Part shown: positions 1 to 9,176 of the stretch, one piece after another
Numbering within the stretch: the stretch's first letter is position 1
Layout: each line of letters opens with the position of its first letter
Source of the DNA: DATJPY01 sp035506135
Lineage (GTDB): Bacteria; Myxococcota_A; UBA9160; PR03
Direction of reading: 5' to 3'
Assembly: GCA_035506135.1 (NCBI GenBank)
Contig: DATJPY010000014.1
Location: 39,929 to 103,928 of the forward strand
DNA length: 64,000 bases
Notes under the pieces: model-generated
The model's database searches: none
What the model was told of the DNA's origin: nothing
Seen by the model: the letters and a program-made list of their open reading frames with translations, nothing else
Position numbers and translations under genes: made by a program

Positions 1-1
1 C

Positions 2-2068
2 GCCGCTTCCGGCGCCCTCGACGCGCACTCGGTGCTCTCGGGGCTCACGCTGGACGAGCTCGCCGATGGCCCGCGGCGCGAGGCCGCGCTCGCGCGCGCC
101 GCGGGACGCCTAGGGGCGACACGCCGGCGCGTCGACGTGGTAGCGGTGAAGCCCATGCTGGCGCAGGCCACCGAGAAGCCCTTCTCGGCGGACGGCTGGC
201 TCTTCGAGGTGAAGTACGACGGCTACCGCGCGATCGCGGCGCGCGAGCCCGCTACGGACGGCGGGCGCGCCCGGGCGCAGCTCCGCTACCGGAGCGGACG
301 CGATGCGACGGCGCTCTGGCCGGAGCTCGCGGGTGCCGTCGCGGCGCTGCCCTACTCGCGCATCGTGCTCGACGGAGAGCTGGTGGTGCTCGACGGCGAG
401 GGCCGCCCGAGCTTCCAGCGGCTCCAGAAGCGCGCACAGGCCAGCACGCCGGCCGAGGCACGGCGCGCCGCGGTCGAGTCGCCCGCGACGTACTTCGCCT
501 TCGACCTCCTTGCGCTCGGCGATCTCGACCTCCGCCCGCTCCCGCTCGTCGAGCGCAAGCGGCTCCTCGAACGCGCGCTTCCCGGCCGCGGGCCGCTGCG
601 GGTGGCGCCCCACTTCGCCGCGCGCGGTGAGGTCGTCTTCGCCGAGATCGAGCGCCTCGGCCTCGAGGGGATGGTGGCCAAGCGCGCCGACGCGCCGTAC
701 CGGGCCGGCCGCTCGCCGGCCTGGCGCAAGATCCGCATCCGCCCGACGCACGACTTCGCGATCGTCGGCATGAGCGCGCCGCGCGGGTCGCGCGCCGGGT
801 TCGGTGCGCTGCACCTGGCGGCGCGCAGCGGATCGACACTGCGCTATGTCGGCCGGGTCGGGAGCGGCTTCTCCGACGCGCAGCTCGCCGCGCTGCACCG
901 CGCGCTCGAGCCGCTGCGCCGCGCCACGCCCGCCTGCGAGGGCGCGCCGAAGAGCGCGCGCGGCGACGTCTGGGTCGAGCCGCGCCTCGTGTGCGAGGTT
1001 CGCTATGCGGAGGTCACCGCCGACGGCAGCCTGCGCCAGCCCGTGTTCGTGCGCCTGCGCGAGGACAAGAAGCCCGAGGAGATCGATCCGCCGCCGGCCC
1101 TCGCCGGCGCCGCGGAGGAGCCGCCCATGGCACCTGCGGAGAAGAAGAATCCCGAGCCCGAACGGTCGGTTGCCTTCACGAACCTCGACAAGATCTTCTG
1201 GCCCGAGTCGGGCTACACGAAGGGCGACCTGATCGAGTACTACCGCGGCATCGCGCCGTGGCTCCTGCCCTATCTGCGCGATCGCCCGCTGGTGATGACC
1301 CGCTATCCGGACGGGATCGCCGGCAAATCGTTCTTCCAGAAGGACGCGCCGCGCTGGGCACCCTCGTGGCTCCGCACCGAGACGCTCTGGAGCGAGCACG
1401 GCGGGCGCGAGATCCACTACTTCGTGTGCGACGACGTCGAGTCGCTGCTCTACGTCGCGAACATGGGCACCATCCCGCTGCACGTCTGGTCGAGCCGCAT
1501 CGCGAGCCTGCAGCGGCCGGACTGGTCGATCCTCGACCTCGACCCGAAGGGGGCGCCGTTCGCGCACGTCGTCGAGATCGCGCGCGCGCTGCGGGCGATC
1601 GGCGAGGAGATCGGGCTGCCGACCTTCGTGAAGACCAGCGGCTCGGCCGGGCTCCACGTGCTCGTGCCGCTCGGCGGCCGGCTCACCTTCGAGCAGTCGC
1701 GCACGCTCGCCGAGCTGCTCGCGCACGCCGCCGTCGAGCGCCTGCCGGAGATCGCCACGATGGCGCGTCCGCTGCGCGCGCGCGGCGGCCGCGTCTACGT
1801 CGACACCGGACAGAACGGCCACGGGAAGCTCCTCGCCGCGCCCTTCTCCGCACGGCCCCTCCCCGGCGCGCCGGTCTCGATGCCGCTGCGCTGGAGCGAG
1901 GTCGGCGGGCGCCTCGATCCCGCTCGCTTCACGATCCGCAGCGCGGCAGGGCGCATGCGGCGGCTCGGCGCGGACCCGCTGCGCCCGGTGCTCGACGCGG
2001 CGCCCGACCTCGTCGCGGCGCTCGAGCGGCTCTCGGGGGCGGTGAAGCGCGATGCGAAGAAGCACTGA
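2..2068 (+). CDS. ligD: LigD-type ATP-dependent DNA ligase/polymerase (5' partial)
   Basis: Bacterial non-homologous end-joining enzyme that seals and fills double-strand breaks with Ku. Reading from the GTG at 32, the adenylation motif KYDGYR has its lysine at residue 61. A ligase OB-fold follows to about residue 350, and then a LigD primase/polymerase domain runs from about 385 to 678 (starts VAFTNLDKIFWP). The frame stays open to the window edge and the residues before the GTG (ASGALDAHS) still look coding, so the true start, and probably an N-terminal 3'-phosphoesterase domain, lies outside the window. The ligase-then-polymerase order matches the Pseudomonas-type layout. No ku gene is visible here. 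Family assignment is secure; the 5' limit is unknown. Confidence 0.9.
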   Translation, partial: AASGALDAHSVLSGLTLDELADGPRREAALARAAGRLGATRRRVDVVAVKPMLAQATEKPFSADGWLFEVKYDGYRAIAAREPATDGGRARAQLRYRSGRDATALWPELAGAVAALPYSRIVLDGELVVLDGEGRPSFQRLQKRAQASTPAEARRAAVESPATYFAFDLLALGDLDLRPLPLVERKRLLERALPGRGPLRVAPHFAARGEVVFAEIERLGLEGMVAKRADAPYRAGRSPAWRKIRIRPTHDFAIVGMSAPRGSRAGFGALHLAARSGSTLRYVGRVGSGFSDAQLAALHRALEPLRRATPACEGAPKSARGDVWVEPRLVCEVRYAEVTADGSLRQPVFVRLREDKKPEEIDPPPALAGAAEEPPMAPAEKKNPEPERSVAFTNLDKIFWPESGYTKGDLIEYYRGIAPWLLPYLRDRPLVMTRYPDGIAGKSFFQKDAPRWAPSWLRTETLWSEHGGREIHYFVCDDVESLLYVANMGTIPLHVWSSRIASLQRPDWSILDLDPKGAPFAHVVEIARALRAIGEEIGLPTFVKTSGSAGLHVLVPLGGRLTFEQSRTLAELLAHAAVERLPEIATMARPLRARGGRVYVDTGQNGHGKLLAAPFSARPLPGAPVSMPLRWSEVGGRLDPARFTIRSAAGRMRRLGADPLRPVLDAAPDLVAALERLSGAVKRDAKKH

Positions 2069-2253
2069 GCGCGCCTCCACCCGCCGCGCGACCCGAGTGG
2101 ATGCTCGGCGCCCCAACGCAGGTGATCGACGCAGACACGCTGCCCTGGCGCTTCCTCTCCCGCTTCCAGCGCGGAGACGCGCCACCGCTTCCCGGCCTGG
2201 TGACGCTTCGATGACGACCGGCGTTGCCCCCCGTGCTCGGCGCCCGCAGCGAA

Positions 2254-2282
2254 TTGCAAGATCCAGCTCCCATCCCTATCGT
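2254..2282 (+). promoter_or_regulatory. Candidate sigma-70-like promoter ahead of the metal-uptake locus
   Basis: TTGCAA (2254-2259) and TATCGT (2277-2282) are separated by 17 bp and lie just upstream of the ATG at 2292, at the head of the long plus-strand gene run. The spacing is ideal but the -10 element is a poor match, and the transcript would start within a few bases of the ATG. It is a suggestion only; no clear Zur-like palindrome was seen beside it. Confidence 0.25.
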
Positions 2283-2291
2283 GACGCGCCA

Positions 2292-2741
2292 ATGCGACGG
2301 CTCGAGTCGAACGCACGCGTTCGTTCCGCCGGTTCTCTGCAAAGCGCGGTGGGGCTTCGCTCCCGCGCCTGGCTCGGCGTCGCCGCCCTCCTGCTCCAGC
2401 TCGCCCTTCCCTTCCTCCATTCTCTGGAGATCCGCCTCGCATCCGCCGAGGCGTCGCCCCTGGGCGCAGACGCGCACAGTCCGTCTCGCGCGCTCGACCC
2501 GACCCCTGGCGCGCGCGGGATCTCGGCCGTACCGGTCGCAGCGCACGACGAGCAGAACTGCCCGATCTGCGCCGCGCTCTCCCACGCTCACGCCGCGACC
2601 ACGGATGCGGCTCGAGTCCCTGCGGCGTTCGAGTCTCGTCCGCTCGTCGTTTCGACCGAACGCAAGACCCCGCCGTTCCGGGACGTCGCGAGCCCTGACG
2701 CTCGCGCGCCTCCCTCCGCCTCGCGCATCGCCATCTCGTAG
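2292..2741 (+). CDS. Small secreted/anchored CxxC-His protein (DUF2946-like)
   Basis: A 149-residue protein with a hydrophobic segment at about 26-43 after a basic N-terminus, then a polar region carrying a compact possible metal site: H85, C90-x2-C93, H98, H100 (core NCPICAALSHAH). This resembles small DUF2946-type proteins often found beside outer-membrane metal receptors; that family link is by pattern only. It lies directly upstream of the TonB-dependent receptor, and a related protein at 14537-14899 lies directly upstream of the porin. The ATG at 2292 was chosen because the hydrophobic segment then sits near the N-terminus; the frame is open further upstream. A role as periplasmic zinc- or copper-binding helper is inference. 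Confidence 0.6.
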   Translation: MRRLESNARVRSAGSLQSAVGLRSRAWLGVAALLLQLALPFLHSLEIRLASAEASPLGADAHSPSRALDPTPGARGISAVPVAAHDEQNCPICAALSHAHAATTDAARVPAAFESRPLVVSTERKTPPFRDVASPDARAPPSASRIAIS

Positions 2742-2777
2742 TCGCGGTCCGCTCGAGACGCGTCGCGTGATGGCTGC

Positions 2778-2795
2778 CATGGGCCCGCGCCCATG
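2778..2795. repeat. Inverted repeat upstream of the TonB-dependent receptor
   Basis: Perfect 7-bp arms CATGGGC / GCCCATG separated by 4 bp, in the 134-bp gap between the CxxC protein and the receptor. It could be an operator or a transcript hairpin. There is no second copy upstream of the other units, so assignment to a regulator is not supported. Confidence 0.3.
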
Positions 2796-2843
2796 AGCCT
2801 CCGCGATCCGCGCCTGAGGACCGCCTTCCAGGGACGATCTGAG

Positions 2844-2863
2844 GGGCGGCGCTTCGGCCGCCC
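2844..2863 (+). promoter_or_regulatory. Hairpin abutting the ribosome binding site of the receptor gene
   Basis: GGGCGGC and GCCGCCC pair perfectly around a 6-nt GCTTCG loop, ending immediately before the GGAG (2864-2867) that serves the ATG at 2876. A stable stem touching the Shine-Dalgarno could tune translation or attenuate transcription between the two genes. No poly-U tract follows, so it is not a simple terminator. Confidence 0.35.
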
Positions 2864-2875
2864 GGAGTCGAGAAG

Positions 2876-5230
2876 ATGAGAGGCAGGAGGGGACTCTTCG
2901 CCCTGCTCTTCGCAGGGTGGTCGGCAGGCTTTGGCTTTTCGGGAATCGCGCTCGGCGACCCCGCGTCGCAGGGCTCCGTGGAGGGGCACGTCAAGGACGC
3001 CCTCGATCGGCCGCTCGCGGACGTGGCGCTGCGCCTCGAGGCGGCGGATGGGCACGTTGCCGGTCGCACCCAGACCGATGCGAACGGACGCTTCGCGTTC
3101 CACGGCGTCGACGCCGGGGTGTACTCCGTCGTCGGGGAGAAGAAGGACTTCGAGACCGCCACCGCCGTGGTAACCGTGAAGGCGGGCGAGGCGGCGCGAT
3201 CGGAGCTGGTCCTCGCCTCGACGACGCCGCTCGACCTGAACGTCGTCGCTCAACGGCTCGACCAGCGCCGGGTGAACATCACGCCCGCGATCGGCGTGAG
3301 CCACTACGACATCACGCAGGACGCCATCCAGGACCAGGCCCACGGCGACGATACGCCGTTCAATCAGGTCATCCTCCGTTCACCCGGGGTCGCCAACGAC
3401 TCGTACGGTCAGCTGCACGTCCGCGGCGAGCACGCGAACCTCCAGTACCGCATCAACGGCATCCTGCTGCCGGGCGGCCTCACCGGCTTCGCCTCCACGC
3501 TCGACACCCGGATGGTGAGCAACGCGTCGCTTTTGACCGGCGCGCTTCCCGCGCAGTACGGCTACCGCACCGCAGGCGTCGTCGACATCCAGACGCAGGA
3601 GGGTACGCTCCAGCCCGAGGCGAGCCTCGGGATCTACGGCGGCAGCGACAGCTGGGTCCAGCCGCACTTCGAAGCGAGTGGCTCCTCGGGAATCTTCAAC
3701 TACTTCGTCACCGGCGATTACATCCAGAACGATCGAGGTGTCGAGCCGCCGACTCCCAACGCCATCCACGACTACACACGGCAGGGAAAGGTCTTCGGAC
3801 TCTTCTCCGCAGTACCCGACCCGTCGACGCGCGTGAGCCTCGCCGTGAGCGGCGCCATCGGCCACTTCGAGATTCCCAACAACCCGGGCCAGCCCACGGC
3901 CTTCTCCCTCGCCGGAGTCGACAGCTTCAACTCGAAGGACGTGAACGAGACCCAGCAGGAGATCAATCCGTGGGGGATCCTGGCGCTGCAGAAGTCACTG
4001 GGGCCGCTCGATTTCCAGATCGCCGCATTCAGCCAGTACAACGACATCCGCTTCAACCCGGACAACACGCCAGACCTCCTCTTCAACGGCGTCGCGTCTC
4101 GCACCGAACGGAGCGTTTTCGAGAACGGGATCGAGGGCGACGGCAGCTACCACCTGAACGAGTCGCACACGCTGCGGGGCGGCTTCTTCTTCAGCGGCAG
4201 CCGCGCCGACACCAACAACACCTCGCGCGTCTTCCCCACCGACGCGGCCGGGAACCAGAGCAGCGACGTCCCGATCGTGGTCACGGACGACACCAACAAG
4301 ACGGCCTTTCTCTACGGCGTCTATCTGCAGGACGAGTGGAAGCTGCTCCCGCAGCTCACCATCAACGGCGGCCTCCGCTTCGACTACTACGACGGCTTCG
4401 TGAAGGAGTACCAGGCGAGTCCGCGCATCAACCTGGTCTACCGGCCGACCGAGACGACGACGCTGCACGCCGGCTACTCGCGCTACTTCACGCCGCCGCC
4501 GCTCGAGCTTCTCGCCAAGGACGGCTGCGACAAGTTCGCGAACACGACCAATGCCTGCGCGATCGACACCGGGATCAAGCCGGTCAACGTCGAGCGCGCC
4601 CACTACTTCGGTGTCGGGATCGTCCAACAGATCCTTCCCGAGTGGCGGGTGGGGCTCGACGGCTACTACAAGATTGCCCACAACCAGCTCGACGACGGCC
4701 AGTTCGGCGCGGCCCTGGTGTTCTCCCCCTTCAACTACGACAAGGGCTCGATCAAGGGCGTCGAGCTCACCTCCACCTACCAGCGCGGGAACTTCTCTGC
4801 CTACACCAACGCAGCCCTGTCGTACGCCCAGGGGCGGAAGATTACGACCGCCCAGTTCCTGTTCGAGCCGGATGAATTCGAATACATCAGTCACCACTAC
4901 GTCTGGCTGGACCACGACCAGCGCTGGAGCAGCACCGCGGGGGTCTCCTACGTCCTCTGGGGGACGCGGTTCTACGCCGAGAACATCTTCGGCAGCGGAC
5001 TGCGCCAGGGCTTCGCGAACACGATGAAGATGCCCGTCTCCAACCAGGTGAACCTCGGCGCCTCGCGCGATTTCGTGCTTCCGACGCTGGGTCGGTTCAC
5101 GGCGCGCTTCGACATCGTGAATCTGTTCGACAAGCACAACCAGATCCGCTCGGGCGAGGGGATCGGCGTCTTCGCCGCGCAGCGGGGGCCCGAGCGCGGC
5201 TTCTTCGGCGGGTTGACCAAACACTTCTGA
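2876..5230 (+). CDS. TonB-dependent outer-membrane receptor
   Basis: A 784-residue energised outer-membrane transporter. It has a signal peptide (about 1-28), a carboxypeptidase-regulatory-like beta-sandwich (about 32-112), a TonB-box-like stretch (LNVVAQR, near 120), a plug domain (about 125-240) and a 22-strand-type barrel to the C-terminus, which ends in the phenylalanine expected for an outer-membrane protein. GGAG lies 8 nt before the ATG. Its own ExbB-ExbD-TonB set follows directly, and two ZnuABC-type importers lie downstream. Zinc (or a zinc chelate) is therefore the likely substrate, by context only; the sequence does not show ZnuD-type His loops clearly. Confidence 0.9.
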   Translation: MRGRRGLFALLFAGWSAGFGFSGIALGDPASQGSVEGHVKDALDRPLADVALRLEAADGHVAGRTQTDANGRFAFHGVDAGVYSVVGEKKDFETATAVVTVKAGEAARSELVLASTTPLDLNVVAQRLDQRRVNITPAIGVSHYDITQDAIQDQAHGDDTPFNQVILRSPGVANDSYGQLHVRGEHANLQYRINGILLPGGLTGFASTLDTRMVSNASLLTGALPAQYGYRTAGVVDIQTQEGTLQPEASLGIYGGSDSWVQPHFEASGSSGIFNYFVTGDYIQNDRGVEPPTPNAIHDYTRQGKVFGLFSAVPDPSTRVSLAVSGAIGHFEIPNNPGQPTAFSLAGVDSFNSKDVNETQQEINPWGILALQKSLGPLDFQIAAFSQYNDIRFNPDNTPDLLFNGVASRTERSVFENGIEGDGSYHLNESHTLRGGFFFSGSRADTNNTSRVFPTDAAGNQSSDVPIVVTDDTNKTAFLYGVYLQDEWKLLPQLTINGGLRFDYYDGFVKEYQASPRINLVYRPTETTTLHAGYSRYFTPPPLELLAKDGCDKFANTTNACAIDTGIKPVNVERAHYFGVGIVQQILPEWRVGLDGYYKIAHNQLDDGQFGAALVFSPFNYDKGSIKGVELTSTYQRGNFSAYTNAALSYAQGRKITTAQFLFEPDEFEYISHHYVWLDHDQRWSSTAGVSYVLWGTRFYAENIFGSGLRQGFANTMKMPVSNQVNLGASRDFVLPTLGRFTARFDIVNLFDKHNQIRSGEGIGVFAAQRGPERGFFGGLTKHF

Positions 5231-5265
5231 CCGCGGAGGACCGCGGACACGGGAGCGGGAGACGC

Positions 5266-5913
5266 GTGCACGACCTGACCAACCTCTGGACCGCCCTGCA
5301 GGCGGGCGGCGCAGCGATCTATCCACTGCTCGGATTGGCCGTCGTCGCGGCGGTCGTCATCGTCGAGAAGGGCTTCGTCTACGCGACGAGGACCCACCTC
5401 TCGCCGAAGCTGGTCCGGACGATCGAGAGCGGCGCCTTCAAGTGGAGCGAGCTCGAGCAGCAGCTCGCCGACGTGAACCCCAGGCTCTACGCAGGCCGGT
5501 TCCTTCGCGTGCTGGTCCAGAGCCGGCGGCAGCCCGGATGGTGGGTGGAGTCGCGCGCGGGAGACGAGGCGAGCGTCATCGAGAAGGCGCTCGGGCGTTG
5601 GACCTGGGTGCTCGAGACGATCGTGACGGCGGCGCCGCTGCTCGGGCTGCTCGGCACCATCACCGGCATGATCCGCTCCTTCCGGCTCTTTGGCGATCAG
5701 GGACTCGTCGACCCGGCGGGTGTCACCGGAGGGGTCGCGGAGGCGCTGATCGCGACCGCGGTGGGGCTCTTCATCGCCCTCGCGGCGCTCTTCGCGTTCA
5801 ACTTCTTCTCGCAGCGCCGCGCCCAGTTGATGGACGAGCTCGAGCGGCTCGGCACGCGGCTGGTCGACCGCATCCGGCTCGATCAGGAGGGCTTCTTCGA
5901 TGAAGCTCCGTAG
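5266..5913 (+). CDS. exbB: ExbB/TolQ family proton-channel protein
   Basis: Inner-membrane component that, with ExbD, couples the proton gradient to TonB. The 215 residues show three membrane segments (about 15-37, 115-137, 155-180). The second carries the family's TAAPLLGLLGTITGM motif, and the second and third are separated by the usual short loop. The start is a GTG 35 bp after the receptor stop. Its end overlaps the exbD start by 14 bp, indicating translational coupling. It is dedicated to the receptor just upstream. Confidence 0.92.
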   Translation: MHDLTNLWTALQAGGAAIYPLLGLAVVAAVVIVEKGFVYATRTHLSPKLVRTIESGAFKWSELEQQLADVNPRLYAGRFLRVLVQSRRQPGWWVESRAGDEASVIEKALGRWTWVLETIVTAAPLLGLLGTITGMIRSFRLFGDQGLVDPAGVTGGVAEALIATAVGLFIALAALFAFNFFSQRRAQLMDELERLGTRLVDRIRLDQEGFFDEAP

Positions 5914-6301
5914 ATCGCGGACCTCGCGGCGCGGGCGCATCGAGATCATCCCCATGATCGACGTGATGTTCTTCCTGCTCGCGACCTTCATGCTTGCGTC
6001 GCTCTCGATGCAGCACTTGCATTCGCTGGGGATCAACCTTCCGAAGGGCCGCGCTGCGGCGATGGACACGCGAAGCCCGATCACGCTCACCGTGACGCGC
6101 GACGGGCAGCTGCTGCTGAACGAGGTCGCGATCACCCTCGACACGCTCGAGCCCGCGCTGCGACCGCTACTGGGCGACTCGGAGACGAGCGTCGTGGTTG
6201 CGGCGGACGGCGCTGCACCGCACGGCCTGGTGGTCCAGGCGATGCTCAAGGCACGCGAGGCCGGTGCCGAGCATTTCTTGATCGCGGTGCAGCACGAGTA
6301 G
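5900..6301 (+). CDS. exbD: ExbD/TolR family protein
   Basis: A 133-residue partner of ExbB. It has a short basic cytoplasmic N-terminus, a single membrane helix (about 17-37) with the conserved aspartate D21 in IPMIDVMFFLL, and a periplasmic ExbD domain to about residue 130. It overlaps exbB and lies 3 bp before the tonB start, so the three genes form a tight energising module. Confidence 0.92.
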   Translation: MKLRRSRTSRRGRIEIIPMIDVMFFLLATFMLASLSMQHLHSLGINLPKGRAAAMDTRSPITLTVTRDGQLLLNEVAITLDTLEPALRPLLGDSETSVVVAADGAAPHGLVVQAMLKAREAGAEHFLIAVQHE

Positions 6302-6304
6302 AGC

Positions 6305-6985
6305 GTGGCCGACTCGATCCGCCTCGACGACGGGCCCTGGAGACGACTCCCGTGGTCGCTCCCTGGCGGAGCGCTGCTGACGCTGCTCGCCCTGATGGGG
6401 CTCGTCCGGATGCTCGCCGAGTCCCCGCCGCAGCGAGAGAAGCCGCCCGCCCTCAGCGCACAGCTCCTGGAGCTCCCAGCGCCCGGACCCGCCGCTTCCG
6501 CCGCGCCCGCGCCGCCCGAGCCAGCGGCCCCCGCACCGCCGCCCGACCTCGTCACCCCGAAGCCGCCCGAGCCGTTGCCACCGCGGCCTCGCGAGCGAAG
6601 GCCGCCGGCGCCGAAGCCGGCGGAATCTTCGGCGCCCGCCAGCGCCGCTCCTTCCGCGACCGCATCCCGTGAAGCCGCAGTCCCGTCGAGCGCCGGCGGT
6701 CCGTCCCTGCCCGGCGGGCGCATGAGCGCGCGCGCCCTCTATCAGCCGGTGCCCGAGATCCCGGAGGAGCTGCGGCGCGAGAACCTCCAGGCGGTCGCCC
6801 TCGCCCGCTTCCGCGTGGCCGCCGACGGCAGCGCGCAGGTCGAGCTGGTCCGGGCCACGAACGACACGCGGCTGAACCAGGCGCTGCTCGCCGCCCTCAG
6901 GCGCTGGCGATTCTTCCCCGCGATGGAGCAGGGCCGGCCGGTCGACTCGGAGCTCGAGATCCGGGTTCCGATCTCGGTCCGCTGA
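6305..6985 (+). CDS. tonB: TonB energy-transducing protein
   Basis: A 226-residue protein with the TonB layout: an N-terminal membrane anchor (about 17-36), a long Pro/Ala-rich periplasm-spanning linker (about 50-135, many PEP/PKP repeats) and a C-terminal TonB domain (about 142-226, YQPVPEIPEELRREN through RRWRFFPA) that contacts the receptor TonB box. The start is a GTG 3 bp after exbD. It ends the energising module; the fused permease gene follows after 70 bp. Confidence 0.92.
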   Translation: MADSIRLDDGPWRRLPWSLPGGALLTLLALMGLVRMLAESPPQREKPPALSAQLLELPAPGPAASAAPAPPEPAAPAPPPDLVTPKPPEPLPPRPRERRPPAPKPAESSAPASAAPSATASREAAVPSSAGGPSLPGGRMSARALYQPVPEIPEELRRENLQAVALARFRVAADGSAQVELVRATNDTRLNQALLAALRRWRFFPAMEQGRPVDSELEIRVPISVR

Positions 6986-7055
6986 GCCGGCGCGCCGCGC
7001 CCTCGGCTTTGCGGGACGCACGGCTATCTTCGCCGCCGCGCCGGGGTGCCCTTCG

Positions 7056-9176
7056 ATGATCGCGTTCCTGACCGCATGGCTGAGCGAGACGGCGAACGTC
7101 CTCTACGAGGGCTCCCTCTACGTCCTGCTCGGCTTCCTGGTCGCCGGGGTCCTCCACGAGTTCCTGCCGACCTCGATCATCACGCGCCACCTCGGCCAGG
7201 AGCGCCCGCGCTCGGTCGTGCTCGCGGCGCTGTTCGGCGCGCCCATCCCGCTCTGCTCGTGCGGCGTGCTGCCCGCCGCCGCGGCGCTGCGACGCAAAGG
7301 CGCGAGCCGCTCCGCCCTGATGGCGTTCCTGATCTCCACGCCCGAGACCGGCGTCGACTCCATCGCGCTGACCTGGGGCCTCCTCGGTCCGCTGATGGCC
7401 GTGGTGCGCCCGCTCGTCGCCATCGCGACCGGCATCGCCGCCGGTGTGGGCGGTCTCTTCGTGCGCGACGACGTCGAAGCGAACGCGACGGTGCCGCTCC
7501 CGGCGCTGGCACAGGATCACGAGCATGCGACGGGTGCAGACGCGGCCGACGAAGCTGGGAGGCCGTGGACCGATCGGCTGCGCGCGGGCGTGGCGTACGG
7601 CTTCGGCCCGCTGCTCGACGAGATCGCCTTCTGGCTCGCGGTCGGCTTCGCGCTGACGGGCCTGCTCGCGGCGCTGCTCCCGAACGATTTCTTCTCGGCC
7701 GTGCTCGGCTGGGACCGCGGCCTCCTGCCGATGCTTGCGATGGCGCTCGCGAGCGTGCCGCTCTACCTCTGCGCGAGCGCCTCGACGCCGGTCGCTGCGG
7801 CGCTGGTCGCGAAGGGCCTCTCGCCGGGCGCCGCGCTGGTCTTCCTGCTGGTGGGGCCCGCGACCAACGCCGCGACCCTGAGCGTCGCGCGCCAGCTCCT
7901 CGGCGCGCGGCGGCTGCGCATCTACGTCCTCACCGTGCTCGCGTTCTCGATCGCCGCCGGCCTCGCGCTCGATCCGCTCGCGGGCGACACCATTCGGGCG
8001 TCGACGCTGGGCGCGGCCCGGCTGCCCGAGCGCGGGCTCCCGGCGTTCGCGAAGCTCCTGGCGGCGATCGCCTTCGGCGCCCTGCTGGCTCGGAGCTTCG
8101 CGCGCACCCGCTTCCGCGAGGGGCGCCGCGATGCCGCCGACCAGATCCACCGCCTCCGCGCGGCGCTCGCGGGCTTCGACCCCCGCGCGCTGCTCCGGCC
8201 CCCGGTGCTGGCCGCGCTCGCGGCGCTGCTGCTCGCGCTCCTGCTACCGCGCATGGTGCTGGTCGTCGGGCCCGGCCAGCGTGGGGTCGTGCAGCGCTTC
8301 GGGCGCCTGGTGGCGGGCGACCTCCCGCCCGGGCTCCACCTGCACTGGCCGGCGCCGCTCGGGCGCGGCGTGGCCGTCGACGTCGACTGGGTGCGGCAGC
8401 TCACCGTCGGCTTCCGCGGGAACCCCGCGGACGTGCGCGTCAGCATGGGCGACGAGGCGTTCTACCTCACCGCCGACGAGAACCTGATCGACATCCGCTC
8501 CGTCGTCAGCTACCGCGTTCGCGACCCCGCGCGCTTCGCGCTCGGCGTGGAGAACCCCGACGCGGTGATCGGCGCCCTGGCCCGGGACGTGCTGGTGCGC
8601 ATCGCCACCGCGCAGACCATCGACGCCATCTACGCGACGGGGCGCCTCGACGTCGAGCGCGCCTGGCGCGAGGCGCTCGGCCGCGAGGTCGAGGCGCTCG
8701 GAATCGGGGCCGAGCTGGTCGACGCGCGGCTGCTCGACGTGCACGCGCCGGAGGGCGTGCACGACGCCTTCCGGGACGTGGCGAGCGCCGTCGAGGATCG
8801 CGAGCGCGAGATCCACGACGCGAACGGATACGGCGCCGAGCGGCGCAACCAAGGCGCGGGCGAGTCCGCGACGCTGGTCGAAGCCGCGCGCGCCGAGGCC
8901 ACGCGCGTCGCGAAGCAGGCGGCGGGCGACGCCGCCGCCTTCGCCGGCCTCGCCGCCGTCGACGCCGAACACCCCGCCGTGACCGAGGAGCGCCTGTGGC
9001 TCGAGTCGCTCGAGCGCACGCTCCCCGCGCCGCGCAAGTTCATCCGCGCCGCGGGCAACGCCGGCGACGTCGACCTCTGGGTGGGCAATCCGCCGCCCGG
9101 CGGGCTGCCCGCCCTCTCCCTGCCCGCGGCCCCGCCGATCGGACCGCCCGCCGCGAAGGAGCCCGCCACGCCATGA
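7056..9176 (+). CDS. Fusion: YraQ/SO_0444-type permease + HflK-like SPFH domain
   Basis: One uninterrupted 706-residue frame joins two families. Residues 1-350 are a polytopic permease of the YraQ/SO_0444 (DUF318, UPF0718) type, with two internal repeats. The first holds IPLCSCGVLP (Cys67, Cys69) and STPETGVDS; the second holds VPLYLCASASTP and GPATN. An Asp/His-rich loop lies at about 152-168. After another membrane helix (about 385-404), residues 405-660 are an SPFH/band-7 domain (GPGQRGVVQRFGRL onward) like HflK. Family members of the permease are linked to heavy-metal transport. The stop overlaps the ATG of the HflC-like gene (ATGA). Topology suggests a permease tethered to a periplasmic SPFH ring. 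Direction and substrate are not shown by sequence. Confidence 0.85.
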   Translation: MIAFLTAWLSETANVLYEGSLYVLLGFLVAGVLHEFLPTSIITRHLGQERPRSVVLAALFGAPIPLCSCGVLPAAAALRRKGASRSALMAFLISTPETGVDSIALTWGLLGPLMAVVRPLVAIATGIAAGVGGLFVRDDVEANATVPLPALAQDHEHATGADAADEAGRPWTDRLRAGVAYGFGPLLDEIAFWLAVGFALTGLLAALLPNDFFSAVLGWDRGLLPMLAMALASVPLYLCASASTPVAAALVAKGLSPGAALVFLLVGPATNAATLSVARQLLGARRLRIYVLTVLAFSIAAGLALDPLAGDTIRASTLGAARLPERGLPAFAKLLAAIAFGALLARSFARTRFREGRRDAADQIHRLRAALAGFDPRALLRPPVLAALAALLLALLLPRMVLVVGPGQRGVVQRFGRLVAGDLPPGLHLHWPAPLGRGVAVDVDWVRQLTVGFRGNPADVRVSMGDEAFYLTADENLIDIRSVVSYRVRDPARFALGVENPDAVIGALARDVLVRIATAQTIDAIYATGRLDVERAWREALGREVEALGIGAELVDARLLDVHAPEGVHDAFRDVASAVEDREREIHDANGYGAERRNQGAGESATLVEAARAEATRVAKQAAGDAAAFAGLAAVDAEHPAVTEERLWLESLERTLPAPRKFIRAAGNAGDVDLWVGNPPPGGLPALSLPAAPPIGPPAAKEPATP

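Noticed and set aside
2742..2875. Cobalamin riboswitch upstream of the TonB-dependent receptor
   Set aside because: No B12-box-like sequence was found in the 134-bp leader, and the surrounding genes indicate zinc, not cobalamin.
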